The position numbers and the translations under genes were made by a program. A DNA stretch of 13,044 nt from Phyllobacteriaceae bacterium (GTDB lineage Bacteria > Pseudomonadota > Alphaproteobacteria > Rhizobiales > Rhizobiaceae). The stretch spans positions 1 through 13,044 of the forward strand of contig JAHEGF010000080.1 in NCBI GenBank assembly GCA_024645155.1, written 5' to 3'. Each line of letters begins with the position of its first letter. The stretch's first letter is position 1. The notes beneath the pieces are model-generated. The model was given only the letters and a program-made list of their open reading frames with translations. It did not search any database and had not been told where the DNA came from. Of the stretch, positions 1 to 6,414 are shown piece by piece.

Positions 1-502
1 CGAGGCTGTCGAGATGATCCAGCGCGCCTTTGGCGTCACCGGCACCAAAGATGCTCCAAGCGGTCATGGTCTGGGCGATCAGCCGGTCCAGATCGGATTG
101 CAGGGCAAGTTTCAGGAGCGTCTCGGCAGACTTGAACTTCTTTGCGTTGATGGCGTTGACCGCCAGCAGCAGCCGCGAAAAACGTTCCGCTTCGGGCTCG
201 GTCTTCAACTGCTCCGCATAGGGTGTGGCTTTATCAAGGTTGCCCGTCAGGACCAGCGATGTCATCAGGCTCTGGATGAGCTGCTTGTTTTCGCTGTCAA
301 ATTTGACAGCGGTTTCATAAAACCGGATCGCGCTTTCAAGATCATTGTCTATCTCGGCGGTTCGCGCCGCCAGAAAGGCTCCCGAAAGATTGGAGATGAT
401 GATCTTCTCGTCTTTCGCGTTCGCACTCGCACCGGCCGAGAGCAATGACAGGCCGGCCGCCAGCGCGATCAATCCAGATGCAATTCTTGTAATTCCGGCC
501 AT
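1..502 (-). CDS. Secreted tetratricopeptide-repeat protein, N-terminal part (cut by window edge)
   Basis: The gene runs off the left edge; 167 codons are visible. The N-terminus (MAGITRIASGLIALAAGLSL and on to about residue 29) is a classic Sec signal peptide: a basic start, a hydrophobic core and an Ala-x-Ala type cleavage region, so a periplasmic location is likely. The rest is helical and alanine/leucine rich, with TPR-like spacing (AIRFYETAVKFDSENKQLIQ, then LLALNA-like and AETLLKLALQSDLDRL helices), suggesting a protein-interaction scaffold without an enzymatic site. The ATG at 502 has a GGGAAGGGG purine tract just upstream. It lies 139 bases downstream of the polyprenyl synthase gene on the same strand and may be cotranscribed with it. 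Seen: signal peptide and repeats. Known: TPR proteins mediate protein contacts. The specific role is unknown. Confidence 0.8.
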   Translation of the reverse strand, partial: MAGITRIASGLIALAAGLSLLSAGASANAKDEKIIISNLSGAFLAARTAEIDNDLESAIRFYETAVKFDSENKQLIQSLMTSLVLTGNLDKATPYAEQLKTEPEAERFSRLLLAVNAINAKKFKSAETLLKLALQSDLDRLIAQTMTAWSIFGAGDAKGALDHLDSL

Positions 503-641
503 GGGGCCCCTTCCCGATTTCCTGCCGCCATTGCGGCACCGGCTAGACTTCTGTCCTGCGAACATGGCCTTTTTGCGAAGTTGCCGCAATCATCCGGCAC
601 TCACTTTATGTTCAGCGCCGGTACCGGTGATCCCGGTTACG

Positions 642-1658
642 TCAATTGACCCTGCTGATACAGAAATCGATGACTTCCATAAGCGCATCTTTTTGCGCGC
701 AGTTGCGCATCGGTGCCAGGGCATCACGCGCAATCTCGCCAAAGTGGCGCGCACGGTTGATCGTGTCACCAATGGCGCCGTACTTGGTCATCAAACCCAC
801 GGCTTTTTCAAGTGCTTCATCGTCGTTGACGCCGCCTTCCATAGAGTTTTGCCAAAATGCCCGCTCTTCTGCAGTGCCGCGGCGAAAACTCAATACGACC
901 GGCAACGTGATTTTTCCCTCGCGGAAGTCATCGCCGGTATTCTTTCCCAGATCGGAAGCATTTCCGCCGTAGTCGAGCGCGTCGTCGACAAGCTGGAACG
1001 CCAGTCCGAGATTGGTTCCATAAGATCGCAACGCCGCGCGGTCCGTGCGTTCGGCCTTTGCAATGATCGGTCCGACTTCCGCAGCCGCCGAAAACAGCGC
1101 CGCGGTTTTTGCCTTGATCACCGCAAGATACTCGTCTTCCGTCGTTTCAAGGTTCTTTGCCGCAGAAAGCTGCATCACCTCGCCTTCGGCAATGATGGAG
1201 GCCGCTGCCGACAGGACATCCAGAGCATCAAGCGATCCGACTTCGACCATCATGCGGAATGCCTGTCCAAGCAGAAAATCTCCAACGAGCACGCTTGCCT
1301 GGTTGCCCCAGATCATGCGCGCGGTGGTGCGTCCGCGCCGCAGATCGCTTTCATCGACAACGTCATCGTGAAGCAGCGTCGCCGTGTGCATGAACTCCAC
1401 ACTTGCGGCCAGCTTGACATGGTCGTCGCCAAAATAGTCGAACATCTGGGCTGCAGCGAGCGTGATCATCGGACGCAGCCTCTTGCCGCCTGAAGAAACC
1501 AGATGATTTGCGATTTCCGGAATCATCTCGACATCCGAACCGGCTTTCGAAAGGATAATCGTATTGACCCTTGCCATGTCGGCTTCCGTCAGCGACATGA
1601 GCGGCTTTATCGAAGCGTTTTCCCGCTCACCGCCCTTTAGTGATACTACGACACCCAA
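642..1658 (-). CDS. ispB: Long-chain all-trans polyprenyl diphosphate synthase (octaprenyl/decaprenyl type)
   Basis: This cytosolic enzyme adds isopentenyl diphosphate units to an allylic primer to make the ubiquinone side chain. Class I trans-prenyltransferase motifs are all present: GGKRLRP at residues 57-63, first aspartate-rich motif DDVVD at 98-102, and second motif DDALD at 225-229. The fifth residue before the first motif is Ala (HTATLLHDD), a small residue typical of long-chain synthases; decaprenyl (Q-10) is the usual product in Rhizobiales, but chain length cannot be proven here. I chose the TTG at 1658 rather than the ATG at 1691: AAGGA lies 8 bases before it, and the resulting start (M-GVVVSL) resembles homologues from memory. 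The protein is 338 residues, a normal length. It is divergent from the DUF2007 gene and followed by the TPR gene. Confidence 0.93.
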   Translation of the reverse strand: MGVVVSLKGGERENASIKPLMSLTEADMARVNTIILSKAGSDVEMIPEIANHLVSSGGKRLRPMITLAAAQMFDYFGDDHVKLAASVEFMHTATLLHDDVVDESDLRRGRTTARMIWGNQASVLVGDFLLGQAFRMMVEVGSLDALDVLSAAASIIAEGEVMQLSAAKNLETTEDEYLAVIKAKTAALFSAAAEVGPIIAKAERTDRAALRSYGTNLGLAFQLVDDALDYGGNASDLGKNTGDDFREGKITLPVVLSFRRGTAEERAFWQNSMEGGVNDDEALEKAVGLMTKYGAIGDTINRARHFGEIARDALAPMRNCAQKDALMEVIDFCISRVN

Positions 1659-1708
1659 AACCTGTTTCCTTCCACAACAACCACGCGGCATGCTTGCCTA
1701 TCGATGAC

Positions 1709-1736
1709 TTTATGGATCAAATCCACAATTGGGCAA
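1709..1736 (-). promoter_or_regulatory. Possible promoter of the polyprenyl synthase gene
   Basis: Read on the minus strand, TTGCCC (1731-1736) and CATAAA (1709-1714) are separated by 16 bases. Each matches four of six sigma-70 consensus bases. It sits in the 164-base divergent gap between the synthase and the DUF2007 gene, about 50 bases upstream of the TTG start. It is a weak match and only a candidate. I found no convincing plus-strand promoter in the same gap. Confidence 0.25.
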
Positions 1737-1822
1737 GTGACGATTTGGCGCGGCAAGCGTCTGATTTGCTCTCTGCCGCCCGTCAGATAGCTTTAGTGCG
1801 CGAAAATGGAAAGTTTGAATTT

Positions 1823-2047
1823 ATGATGGAACTGGTCAGAACCAACAATGTTGTCCTGATTTCGTTTATCGAAGCACTGCTGCGCGATTCCAACATCCGG
1901 TTTATTGTCGCCGACCAGAACATGAGCATTGTGGAAGGTTCGATCGGTATATTTCCACGCCGTGTCATGGTTGATGCCGAAGATATTGACCGGGCAAAAA
2001 AGCTTCTGCGCGACGCGGACCTGGAACACGAACTGAAGTCGTCATGA
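1823..2047 (+). CDS. DUF2007 family small protein (putative signal-transducing protein)
   Basis: This is a 74-residue protein beginning MMELVRTNNVVLISFIEALL. It has the family pattern of an N-terminal beta strand, a helix that begins with VLISFIEALL, a VADQNMSIVEGS strand and turn, then FPRRVMV and a C-terminal helix (DRAKKLLRDA). This matches DUF2007 (Pfam PF09413), a ferredoxin-like fold protein of unknown molecular function. The open frame extends upstream to 1640, but the family length and the GGAAAG purine stretch before 1823 favour this start. Its stop overlaps the next start as ATGA, implying translational coupling with the methyltransferase. No enzymatic residues can be named. The identification comes from recalled family sequences. 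Confidence 0.82.
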   Translation: MMELVRTNNVVLISFIEALLRDSNIRFIVADQNMSIVEGSIGIFPRRVMVDAEDIDRAKKLLRDADLEHELKSS

Positions 2048-2817
2048 CTGTCGGCCGGTCGTCAGTCACCGTCGATGCGTTTCATCGTGGCGCTTTTGAC
2101 CTGGTGCAGCCTGCCGCAGGTGGCCACCGGGCCGGTATGGATGCCATGGTGCTTGCTGCGGCCGTTCCCGATGCATTTTCAGGCCGGGTGGCGGACATTG
2201 GATCGGGAGCCGGAGCCGCCGGTCTTGCCGTTCTCAGCCGGTGTCCGAACGCCAAAGTCACCCTGATCGAACGATCGCCGGAAATGCTTGATTACGCCAA
2301 TGCGTCGCTTGCCCTTGAAAGCAACAGCTCATTTTCCGGCCGTGCTGTTGTTATCCAGGCGGATGTCGAGGCGCGTGGAAAAGACCGTCATGCAGCAGGT
2401 CTGGACGACAACAGTTTTGACTTTGCTATCATGAACCCGCCATTCAACAGCGCCAATAACAGGCGAACGCCTGACCCGCTCAAGGCCGATGCCCACGTAA
2501 TGAACAATCGGCTTTTCGAAAACTGGGTGAAAACTGCAGCGGCACTGGTCAAGGCGCGTGGCAGCCTTGCGGTAATCATCCGGCCCGGTTCACTGCACGA
2601 ATTGCTTGACGCCATGAAAGGCCGCTTTGGCGGAATTCAGATCAAGCCGCTAATGCCACACGCCGGCAAGGTTGCAATCCGCGTCGTTGCAAGAGGTATC
2701 AAGGGTTCACGCGCGGAGTTGACCATCGAACCACCGCTCGTCTTGCATCCTGCGCATGGCTCCGGTTTTACTGTGAAAGCAGAGGCGATCATCAACGGGC
2801 AAACCTGCCTGTATTGA
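2044..2817 (+). CDS. TrmN6-like tRNA1(Val) (adenine37-N6)-methyltransferase family protein
   Basis: This is a 257-residue class I SAM-dependent methyltransferase. Motif I (DIGSGAGAAG) begins at residue 51, the acidic residue ending strand 2 is in LIERSPE near 76, a motif III-like acidic stretch (QADVEA) is near 105-110, and the catalytic NPPF tetrapeptide of N6-adenine methyltransferases is at 131-134. The length, the early QPAAGGHRAGMDAMVLAA segment and the NPPF motif match the E. coli TrmN6 (YfiC) group, which methylates A37 of tRNA1(Val). The start codon overlaps the DUF2007 stop by 4 bases. Substrate assignment is by family only; a relative acting on another RNA or a protein is possible. 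The stop is followed 13 bases later by the strong Shine-Dalgarno of the next gene. Confidence 0.82.
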   Translation: MTVGRSSVTVDAFHRGAFDLVQPAAGGHRAGMDAMVLAAAVPDAFSGRVADIGSGAGAAGLAVLSRCPNAKVTLIERSPEMLDYANASLALESNSSFSGRAVVIQADVEARGKDRHAAGLDDNSFDFAIMNPPFNSANNRRTPDPLKADAHVMNNRLFENWVKTAAALVKARGSLAVIIRPGSLHELLDAMKGRFGGIQIKPLMPHAGKVAIRVVARGIKGSRAELTIEPPLVLHPAHGSGFTVKAEAIINGQTCLY

Positions 2818-2830
2818 ACCCTTTTCCACA

Positions 2831-2836
2831 AGGAGG
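2831..2836 (+). promoter_or_regulatory. Strong ribosome binding site that fixes a TTG start
   Basis: AGGAGG lies 9 bases upstream of a TTG codon at 2846. No ATG or GTG is as well placed in this frame, so the site supports TTG as the start of the ABM-domain protein. Confidence 0.7.
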
Positions 2837-2845
2837 GCCCAAGAA

Positions 2846-3142
2846 TTGATCATACGCATATTCCAAGTCCGCGTTCATGAGGGCAAACGAGGTGAATTCG
2901 AGAAGTTCTTTCGCGAGACGGCAATGCCGCTGATGAAGAAACAGCCGGGCCTCATCTCGTTGACCGCCGGGGTACCACGGCCTGAATCCCCCGACAATTT
3001 CTGCATGGTCATGGTGTGGCGTGATCTTGACGCGATGAAGGATTTCGTCGGCGAGGATTGGCAAAGTGCCCATATCCATCCCGATGAAGCCAGACTGGTG
3101 CGCGAGCGCACCATTCATCACTATGAACTGGCGGAAGCCTGA
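2846..3142 (+). CDS. ABM-domain (antibiotic biosynthesis monooxygenase-like) small protein
   Basis: This is a 98-residue protein with the ferredoxin-like alpha/beta arrangement of the ABM superfamily (PF03992): strand IIRIFQVRV, helix KRGEFEKFFRETAMPLMKKQ, strand GLISLTAGVP, strand FCMVMVWRD, helix LDAMKDFVGED and a final HHYELAEA strand. The W-R-D sequence followed by a helix with F is a family hallmark. Members include quinol or haem monooxygenases and many uncharacterised proteins, normally dimeric; the substrate cannot be deduced. It begins at TTG behind a near-perfect Shine-Dalgarno sequence. It lies between a tRNA methyltransferase gene and the S49 peptidase gene, genes with which it has no obvious functional tie, and is followed by a 96-base gap containing a strong hairpin. 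Confidence 0.78.
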   Translation: MIIRIFQVRVHEGKRGEFEKFFRETAMPLMKKQPGLISLTAGVPRPESPDNFCMVMVWRDLDAMKDFVGEDWQSAHIHPDEARLVRERTIHHYELAEA

Positions 3143-3158
3143 ATGCCGCCAGTGTAGC

Positions 3159-3186
3159 CGGTGGCAATCGGCGACGATTGCCATTG
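3159..3186 (+). other. RNA hairpin with GNRA tetraloop in the sppA leader
   Basis: GGCAATCG (3163-3170) pairs perfectly with CGATTGCC (3175-3182) around a GCGA loop (3171-3174). The T3162-A3183 pair extends it, then two G-U pairs and C3159-G3186. No T-run follows, so it is not a standard terminator. It begins 16 bases after the ABM gene stop and ends about 50 bases before the S49 peptidase start, so it could affect mRNA processing or stability. Confidence 0.55.
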
Positions 3187-3238
3187 CGGAGCGCGTGCAA
3201 ATACCTACATGCAGGCAACGCAAATCAATGAGGTTGCC

Positions 3239-4102
3239 GTGGCCCGCTATCTGAACCGAATACTTCCGCGGAAGTTCCGCACCGACGCCCCGACGATACC
3301 GGTTGTAAGGTTGCAGGGCACGATCATGGCCGGGCGCAACCAGTTTCGCCCGTCATTGTCGATAGCCGGAACTGCCGGGCTGTTGGAGAAAGCGTTTTCC
3401 GACAAGCAGGCGCCGGCAGTAGCCATCATCATCAATTCTCCCGGAGGATCTGCCGTGCAATCGCGCCTGATCCACAAGCGTATCCGCGATCTGGCCGAAG
3501 AAAAAGACAAACGGGTGCTGGTGTTTGTCGAAGATGTCGCCGCATCGGGCGGCTATATGATTGCCTGTGCGGGAGACGAGATTTTCGTCGATCCGTCATC
3601 GATTGTCGGTTCCATCGGCGTGGTCGCCATGTCGTTCGGATTTCAGGAAGCAATCAAGAAGCTCGGTATCGAAAGGCGCGTCTATACGGCGGGCAGAAAC
3701 AAGGTCACCCTTGATCCGTTCCAGCCCGAAAAGAAGGAAGATGTGGCACGGGTCAAAAAGCTGCAGCTTGAAATCCACAAGACGTTCATTGATCTGGTCA
3801 AGGGTCGCCGCGGCAACAGGCTTGCTGACGATGACGAACTGTTCTCGGGTCTCTACTGGGCCGGTGAACAGGCAATAGAACTCGGGTTGGTTGATGCCAT
3901 TGGCGATGTGCGCTCCGTGTTGAAGTCGCGCTATGGCGCCAAGACGAAGTTGCGGCTTGTTTCGTCGCCTCGCGGCTTGTTCGCCCGGCGGCTCGGTCTT
4001 GGACTTGAAAAACCGGTCGGGGCCGAAATCGGCACCGCGTTTGCTGGCGCCCTTGCAGAAGAACTTGACGAGAGGGCATTGTGGGGGCGTTTCGGACTGT
4101 AG
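3239..4102 (+). CDS. sppA: S49 family serine peptidase, short SppA type, without membrane anchor
   Basis: This single-domain peptidase of the signal-peptide-peptidase/SohB clan has the expected fold markers: INSPGGSAVQSRLI for the oxyanion-hole region, catalytic Ser103 in AASGGY, and Lys155 in AGRNK. Ser and Lys are 52 residues apart, the same spacing as Ser147/Lys199 of Bacillus subtilis SppA. Unlike E. coli SppA or SohB, no N-terminal membrane helix is visible; the protein begins MARYLNRILPRKFRTD, a basic segment that might touch the membrane surface. I chose GTG 3239 (GAGG 6 bases upstream, homologue-like N-terminus, 287 residues) over ATG 3209 or GTG 3161 in the same frame; the start is uncertain. 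The substrate, whether signal-peptide remnants or small proteins, is unknown. It is followed 52 bases later by a gene for a small membrane protein. Confidence 0.9.
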   Translation: MARYLNRILPRKFRTDAPTIPVVRLQGTIMAGRNQFRPSLSIAGTAGLLEKAFSDKQAPAVAIIINSPGGSAVQSRLIHKRIRDLAEEKDKRVLVFVEDVAASGGYMIACAGDEIFVDPSSIVGSIGVVAMSFGFQEAIKKLGIERRVYTAGRNKVTLDPFQPEKKEDVARVKKLQLEIHKTFIDLVKGRRGNRLADDDELFSGLYWAGEQAIELGLVDAIGDVRSVLKSRYGAKTKLRLVSSPRGLFARRLGLGLEKPVGAEIGTAFAGALAEELDERALWGRFGL

Positions 4103-4154
4103 CCGGCGTTCGTGATATATGGCGCAAAACAGGCTTTGAAAGGGATGGAGTACC

Positions 4155-4340
4155 ATGCAGTTCATACTGATTGCAGTCGTGGCGGCCATTGGCTGGTATG
4201 GGTACAAATCCTTCGTCAGGGAAGCCGAACGGGTTACGGAGCGCGCCAGAAGGGCGCGTCAGGAAGAACAGAACCGCGCCGTTGGCACCCTGGTTCAGGA
4301 CCCCGAAACGGGTGAATACAAACCCGCCAAAGATGACTGA
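4155..4340 (+). CDS. Small single-pass membrane protein, function unknown
   Basis: This is a 61-residue protein. Residues 2-17 (QFILIAVVAAIGWYGY) form one hydrophobic segment. A strongly charged helical stretch follows (EAERVTERARRARQEEQNR), then a short tail with PETGEYKP. The arrangement suggests an inner-membrane protein with a cytoplasmic charged helix. GGAG lies 4 bases before the ATG. Only 5 bases separate its stop from the ispE start, so it is surely in the same transcript. I recall similar small hypothetical proteins in Rhizobiales but no assigned function. It could be a regulator or anchor for a neighbouring product; this is inference only. Confidence 0.72.
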   Translation: MQFILIAVVAAIGWYGYKSFVREAERVTERARRARQEEQNRAVGTLVQDPETGEYKPAKDD

Positions 4341-4345
4341 CGGGA

Positions 4346-5236
4346 ATGGCACCACCGTCACAGGTCAGTGTTTGGGCCCCTGCCAAAATCAATCTCGCAT
4401 TGCATGTGACCGGGCAGCGTGACGACGGCTATCATCTCCTCGAGACGCTCGCGGTGTTCACGCGGTTTGGCGATACCATCGAAATCATGCCTGCCAGCGA
4501 GGACAGTTTCCATGCTTTCGGGCCCTATTCTGCTGATGTTCCGGTTGGTAGGGACAACATCGTTGCGCAGGCGCGGGACCTGTTCAAAAAAGGAACAGAC
4601 CTGGATATGCCGACTGCCATCACCTTGGAGAAACGCCTGCCGGTGGCCTCCGGTATCGGCGGCGGCTCAAGTGATGCGGCGGCAACGCTGATTGCATTGA
4701 ACACGCTGGCCGGCACGGATATGGATGCTGGTGCGCTGGCGGAACTTGGAACCGAGTTGGGCGCCGATGTTGCCATGTGCGTACATCGTGCCCCCCTGGT
4801 TGCCAAAAATATCGGTGACTTGGTCACCGCCGTGCGTCCGTTCCCCCGGCTTCATGTCGTGCTGGTCAATTCCGGTGTGCAGATTTCAACGCCACGGGTT
4901 TTTTCAGGTTTGACAAACCGCGCCAATTCGCCGTTGCCGAAAATTCCCTCTCAGTTTGCAACCGATGAACTTGACCGGTGGCTTGCCGCCACGCGCAATG
5001 ATTTGACGGCTGCGGCCGTACGGCTGGAACCGGAAATTGAAACCGTGGCCGAAAGACTTGTTGACGCAGGTGCCCGTTTTGCACGAATGAGCGGTTCCGG
5101 TGCCACATGTTTCGGGATATTTGATAACGCACAAGATGCCAGTCAGGCGGCCGCCACGATCGCCGATCGGCAACCGGGCTGGTTTGTCGTAGCAACGGAA
5201 ACCACGGCTCATGGAGACCAATATGAACCGGATTGA
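4346..5236 (+). CDS. ispE: 4-diphosphocytidyl-2-C-methyl-D-erythritol kinase
   Basis: IspE phosphorylates CDP-methylerythritol at the 2-hydroxyl with ATP, the fourth step of the MEP route to isopentenyl diphosphate. It is a cytosolic GHMP kinase of 296 residues, a normal length. Motif 1 PAKINLALHV begins at residue 12 with Lys14; the ATP loop ASGIGGGSSDAAA spans about 101-113; the catalytic Asp is 141 in LGADVAMC; and GHMP motif 3 is ARMSGSGATCFGIF near the C-terminus. The ATG at 4346 follows the small membrane protein stop by 5 bases. The 3' end overlaps moaB by 14 bases. It feeds the isoprenoid pool used by the polyprenyl synthase encoded at 642-1658. All key residues are present. Confidence 0.96.
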   Translation: MAPPSQVSVWAPAKINLALHVTGQRDDGYHLLETLAVFTRFGDTIEIMPASEDSFHAFGPYSADVPVGRDNIVAQARDLFKKGTDLDMPTAITLEKRLPVASGIGGGSSDAAATLIALNTLAGTDMDAGALAELGTELGADVAMCVHRAPLVAKNIGDLVTAVRPFPRLHVVLVNSGVQISTPRVFSGLTNRANSPLPKIPSQFATDELDRWLAATRNDLTAAAVRLEPEIETVAERLVDAGARFARMSGSGATCFGIFDNAQDASQAAATIADRQPGWFVVATETTAHGDQYEPD

Positions 5237-5771
5237 TGAAACCCGAAAATTTGTGCCTGTCGCCATTGCCGTATTGACCGTTTCCGATACGCGGTCGCTT
5301 GATGAGGACAAATCCGGCGCGATGCTGGCGGACCGCATCGAAAATGCGGGACACAGTCTGGTTGCCCGCGATATCGTCACCGATGATGTCGACAAGATTC
5401 GTGAGAAGGTTCGCACCTGGTCGCTGGATCCGGATATCGACGTCATTATCACGACCGGCGGCACCGGATTTACGGGACGTGACGTGACACCGGATGCACT
5501 GGAGCCGATATTTGAAAAACGCATGGACGGGTTCTCGGAAGTCTTCCATCGCATTTCCTATGACAAGATCGGGACCTCGACGATCCAGTCGCGGGCAACC
5601 GGCGGCGTCGTGAACGCAACCTATGTCTTTGTCCTGCCAGGCTCACCTGGTGCGTGCAAGGATGCCTGGGACGGTATCTTGCAGCCGCAATTGGACTATC
5701 GCCACATGCCCTGCAATTTCGTCGAGATCATGCCTCGCCTGGATGAACATCTCGGGCGCGGGAAAAAATAG
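5223..5771 (+). CDS. moaB: Molybdenum cofactor biosynthesis protein B
   Basis: This is a 182-residue MoaB/MogA family protein, which in related organisms adenylylates molybdopterin before metal insertion; E. coli MoaB itself is not essential for this. Family motifs are AVLTVSDTR near residue 16, TTGGTGFTGRDVTPDA at 77-92, a RATGGVVN segment near 124-131 and LPGSPGACKDAWD at 138-150. I chose ATG 5223 (GGAGA 5 bases upstream; N-terminus MNRIDETRKFVPV resembles homologues) over the in-frame ATG at 5211. It overlaps the ispE 3' end by 14 bases, suggesting coupled translation. Its stop is separated by a single base from the stop of the convergent GT2-like gene, leaving no room for a separate terminator. 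Confidence 0.93.
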   Translation: MNRIDETRKFVPVAIAVLTVSDTRSLDEDKSGAMLADRIENAGHSLVARDIVTDDVDKIREKVRTWSLDPDIDVIITTGGTGFTGRDVTPDALEPIFEKRMDGFSEVFHRISYDKIGTSTIQSRATGGVVNATYVFVLPGSPGACKDAWDGILQPQLDYRHMPCNFVEIMPRLDEHLGRGKK

Positions 5772-5772
5772 C

Positions 5773-6276
5773 CTATTGCCCGGCCGGCATGATGTGCGCC
5801 GTCAACCGGCGGGCCGATACTCCTTGTGCCAGTTGTTCCGCGGTCTTGTGTGATCGGGCAAGTACCGAAGACTGGCGTTTTGTCATCAGCAACCCATGGC
5901 AAAGTGCGCTCGGCTTTAACATCAGCCGCTGCAGAAACCGTTGCCTCGAACCAGGTGCCGGCGAAAACCGGGCCGCAGTCTGCGTCCTCCCGACATGATC
6001 CATGACGGGGCCAAGCCAATCGCCAACGGGGTACGATCCGGGTTCGAGAAACAACAGCCAATCCTTTTTCGCCATTTTGATCGCATCGCCTATTTCACCG
6101 GTCCGTACGGTCCGGCAACCCGCTTCATCTGCGATTGCGGCAATTCTGTCCGATGAGCCGGATTCGGCGATGATCACTTCGGAAACAACTCCCTCAATGG
6201 CCGCATCGACGATAGCGGCCAGTGTCCGCATCAGCAGGTCATCATCGTTGGCAGTCTGGATTACAACGCTAATCAT
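5773..6276 (-). CDS. Short GT2-like (GT-A fold) protein, probably catalytically altered
   Basis: The first 80 residues resemble the nucleotide-binding half of family 2 glycosyltransferases: SVVIQTANDD at 3-12, the strand EVIIAESGSSDRIAAIAD at 33-50, and DWLLFLEPGSYP at 72-83. In active GT2 enzymes the last segment normally carries a DxD metal site; here it reads LEPG. The protein is only 167 residues, with no full acceptor-binding half and no membrane segment. The remaining half is basic (PAPGSRQRFLQRLMLKPSA). I recall similar short proteins beside moaB in other Rhizobiales, so it may be a conserved non-enzymatic relative instead of a recent ruin. The ATG at 6276 lacks a clear Shine-Dalgarno. 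It is convergent with moaB and divergent from the radical SAM gene. Confidence 0.72.
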   Translation of the reverse strand: MISVVIQTANDDDLLMRTLAAIVDAAIEGVVSEVIIAESGSSDRIAAIADEAGCRTVRTGEIGDAIKMAKKDWLLFLEPGSYPVGDWLGPVMDHVGRTQTAARFSPAPGSRQRFLQRLMLKPSALCHGLLMTKRQSSVLARSHKTAEQLAQGVSARRLTAHIMPAGQ

Positions 6277-6334
6277 GCAATGCCGATAGCCGATTGAAAC
6301 CCGATCGCAAAGCCGAATGGTGAAAAGCGAAAAA

Positions 6335-6349
6335 GTTCTTGTTTTGTTC
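6335..6349 (+). promoter_or_regulatory. Predicted LexA (SOS) operator, GTTC-N7-GTTC
   Basis: The sequence GTTCTTGTTTTGTTC gives two exact GTTC half-sites 7 bases apart, the established LexA operator form of alphaproteobacteria. It lies in the divergent gap 66 bases before the radical SAM start (6415) and 59 bases from the GT2-like start. A possible -10 element, CATAAT, is at 6357-6362; the -35 position for it (about 6334-6339) would fall inside the box, a layout suited to repression. The -35 match itself is poor. Confidence 0.7.
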
Positions 6350-6414
6350 TCTTTTCCATAATAGGAATAGTTTCATGAGGGGTGAGTCGTGAATTCCTTT
6401 GCGAGGAGCTTGAA

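Noticed and set aside
503..641. Terminator or promoter between the polyprenyl synthase and TPR genes
   Set aside because: There is a TGCCGC/GCGGCA stem at 523-538 and palindromes CCGGTACCGG and GGGGCCCC, but no T-run follows any stem on the minus strand and no promoter pair is convincing.
345..1493. 382-codon open frame on the plus strand
   Set aside because: It lies opposite the polyprenyl synthase gene, whose protein has all expected motifs. The plus-strand translation is Arg/Cys/His-rich without recognisable domains, so it is an antisense shadow.
3596..4361. Open frames of 203 and 187 codons on the minus strand
   Set aside because: They are antisense to the S49 peptidase and the small membrane protein; composition is low-complexity and they have no motifs.
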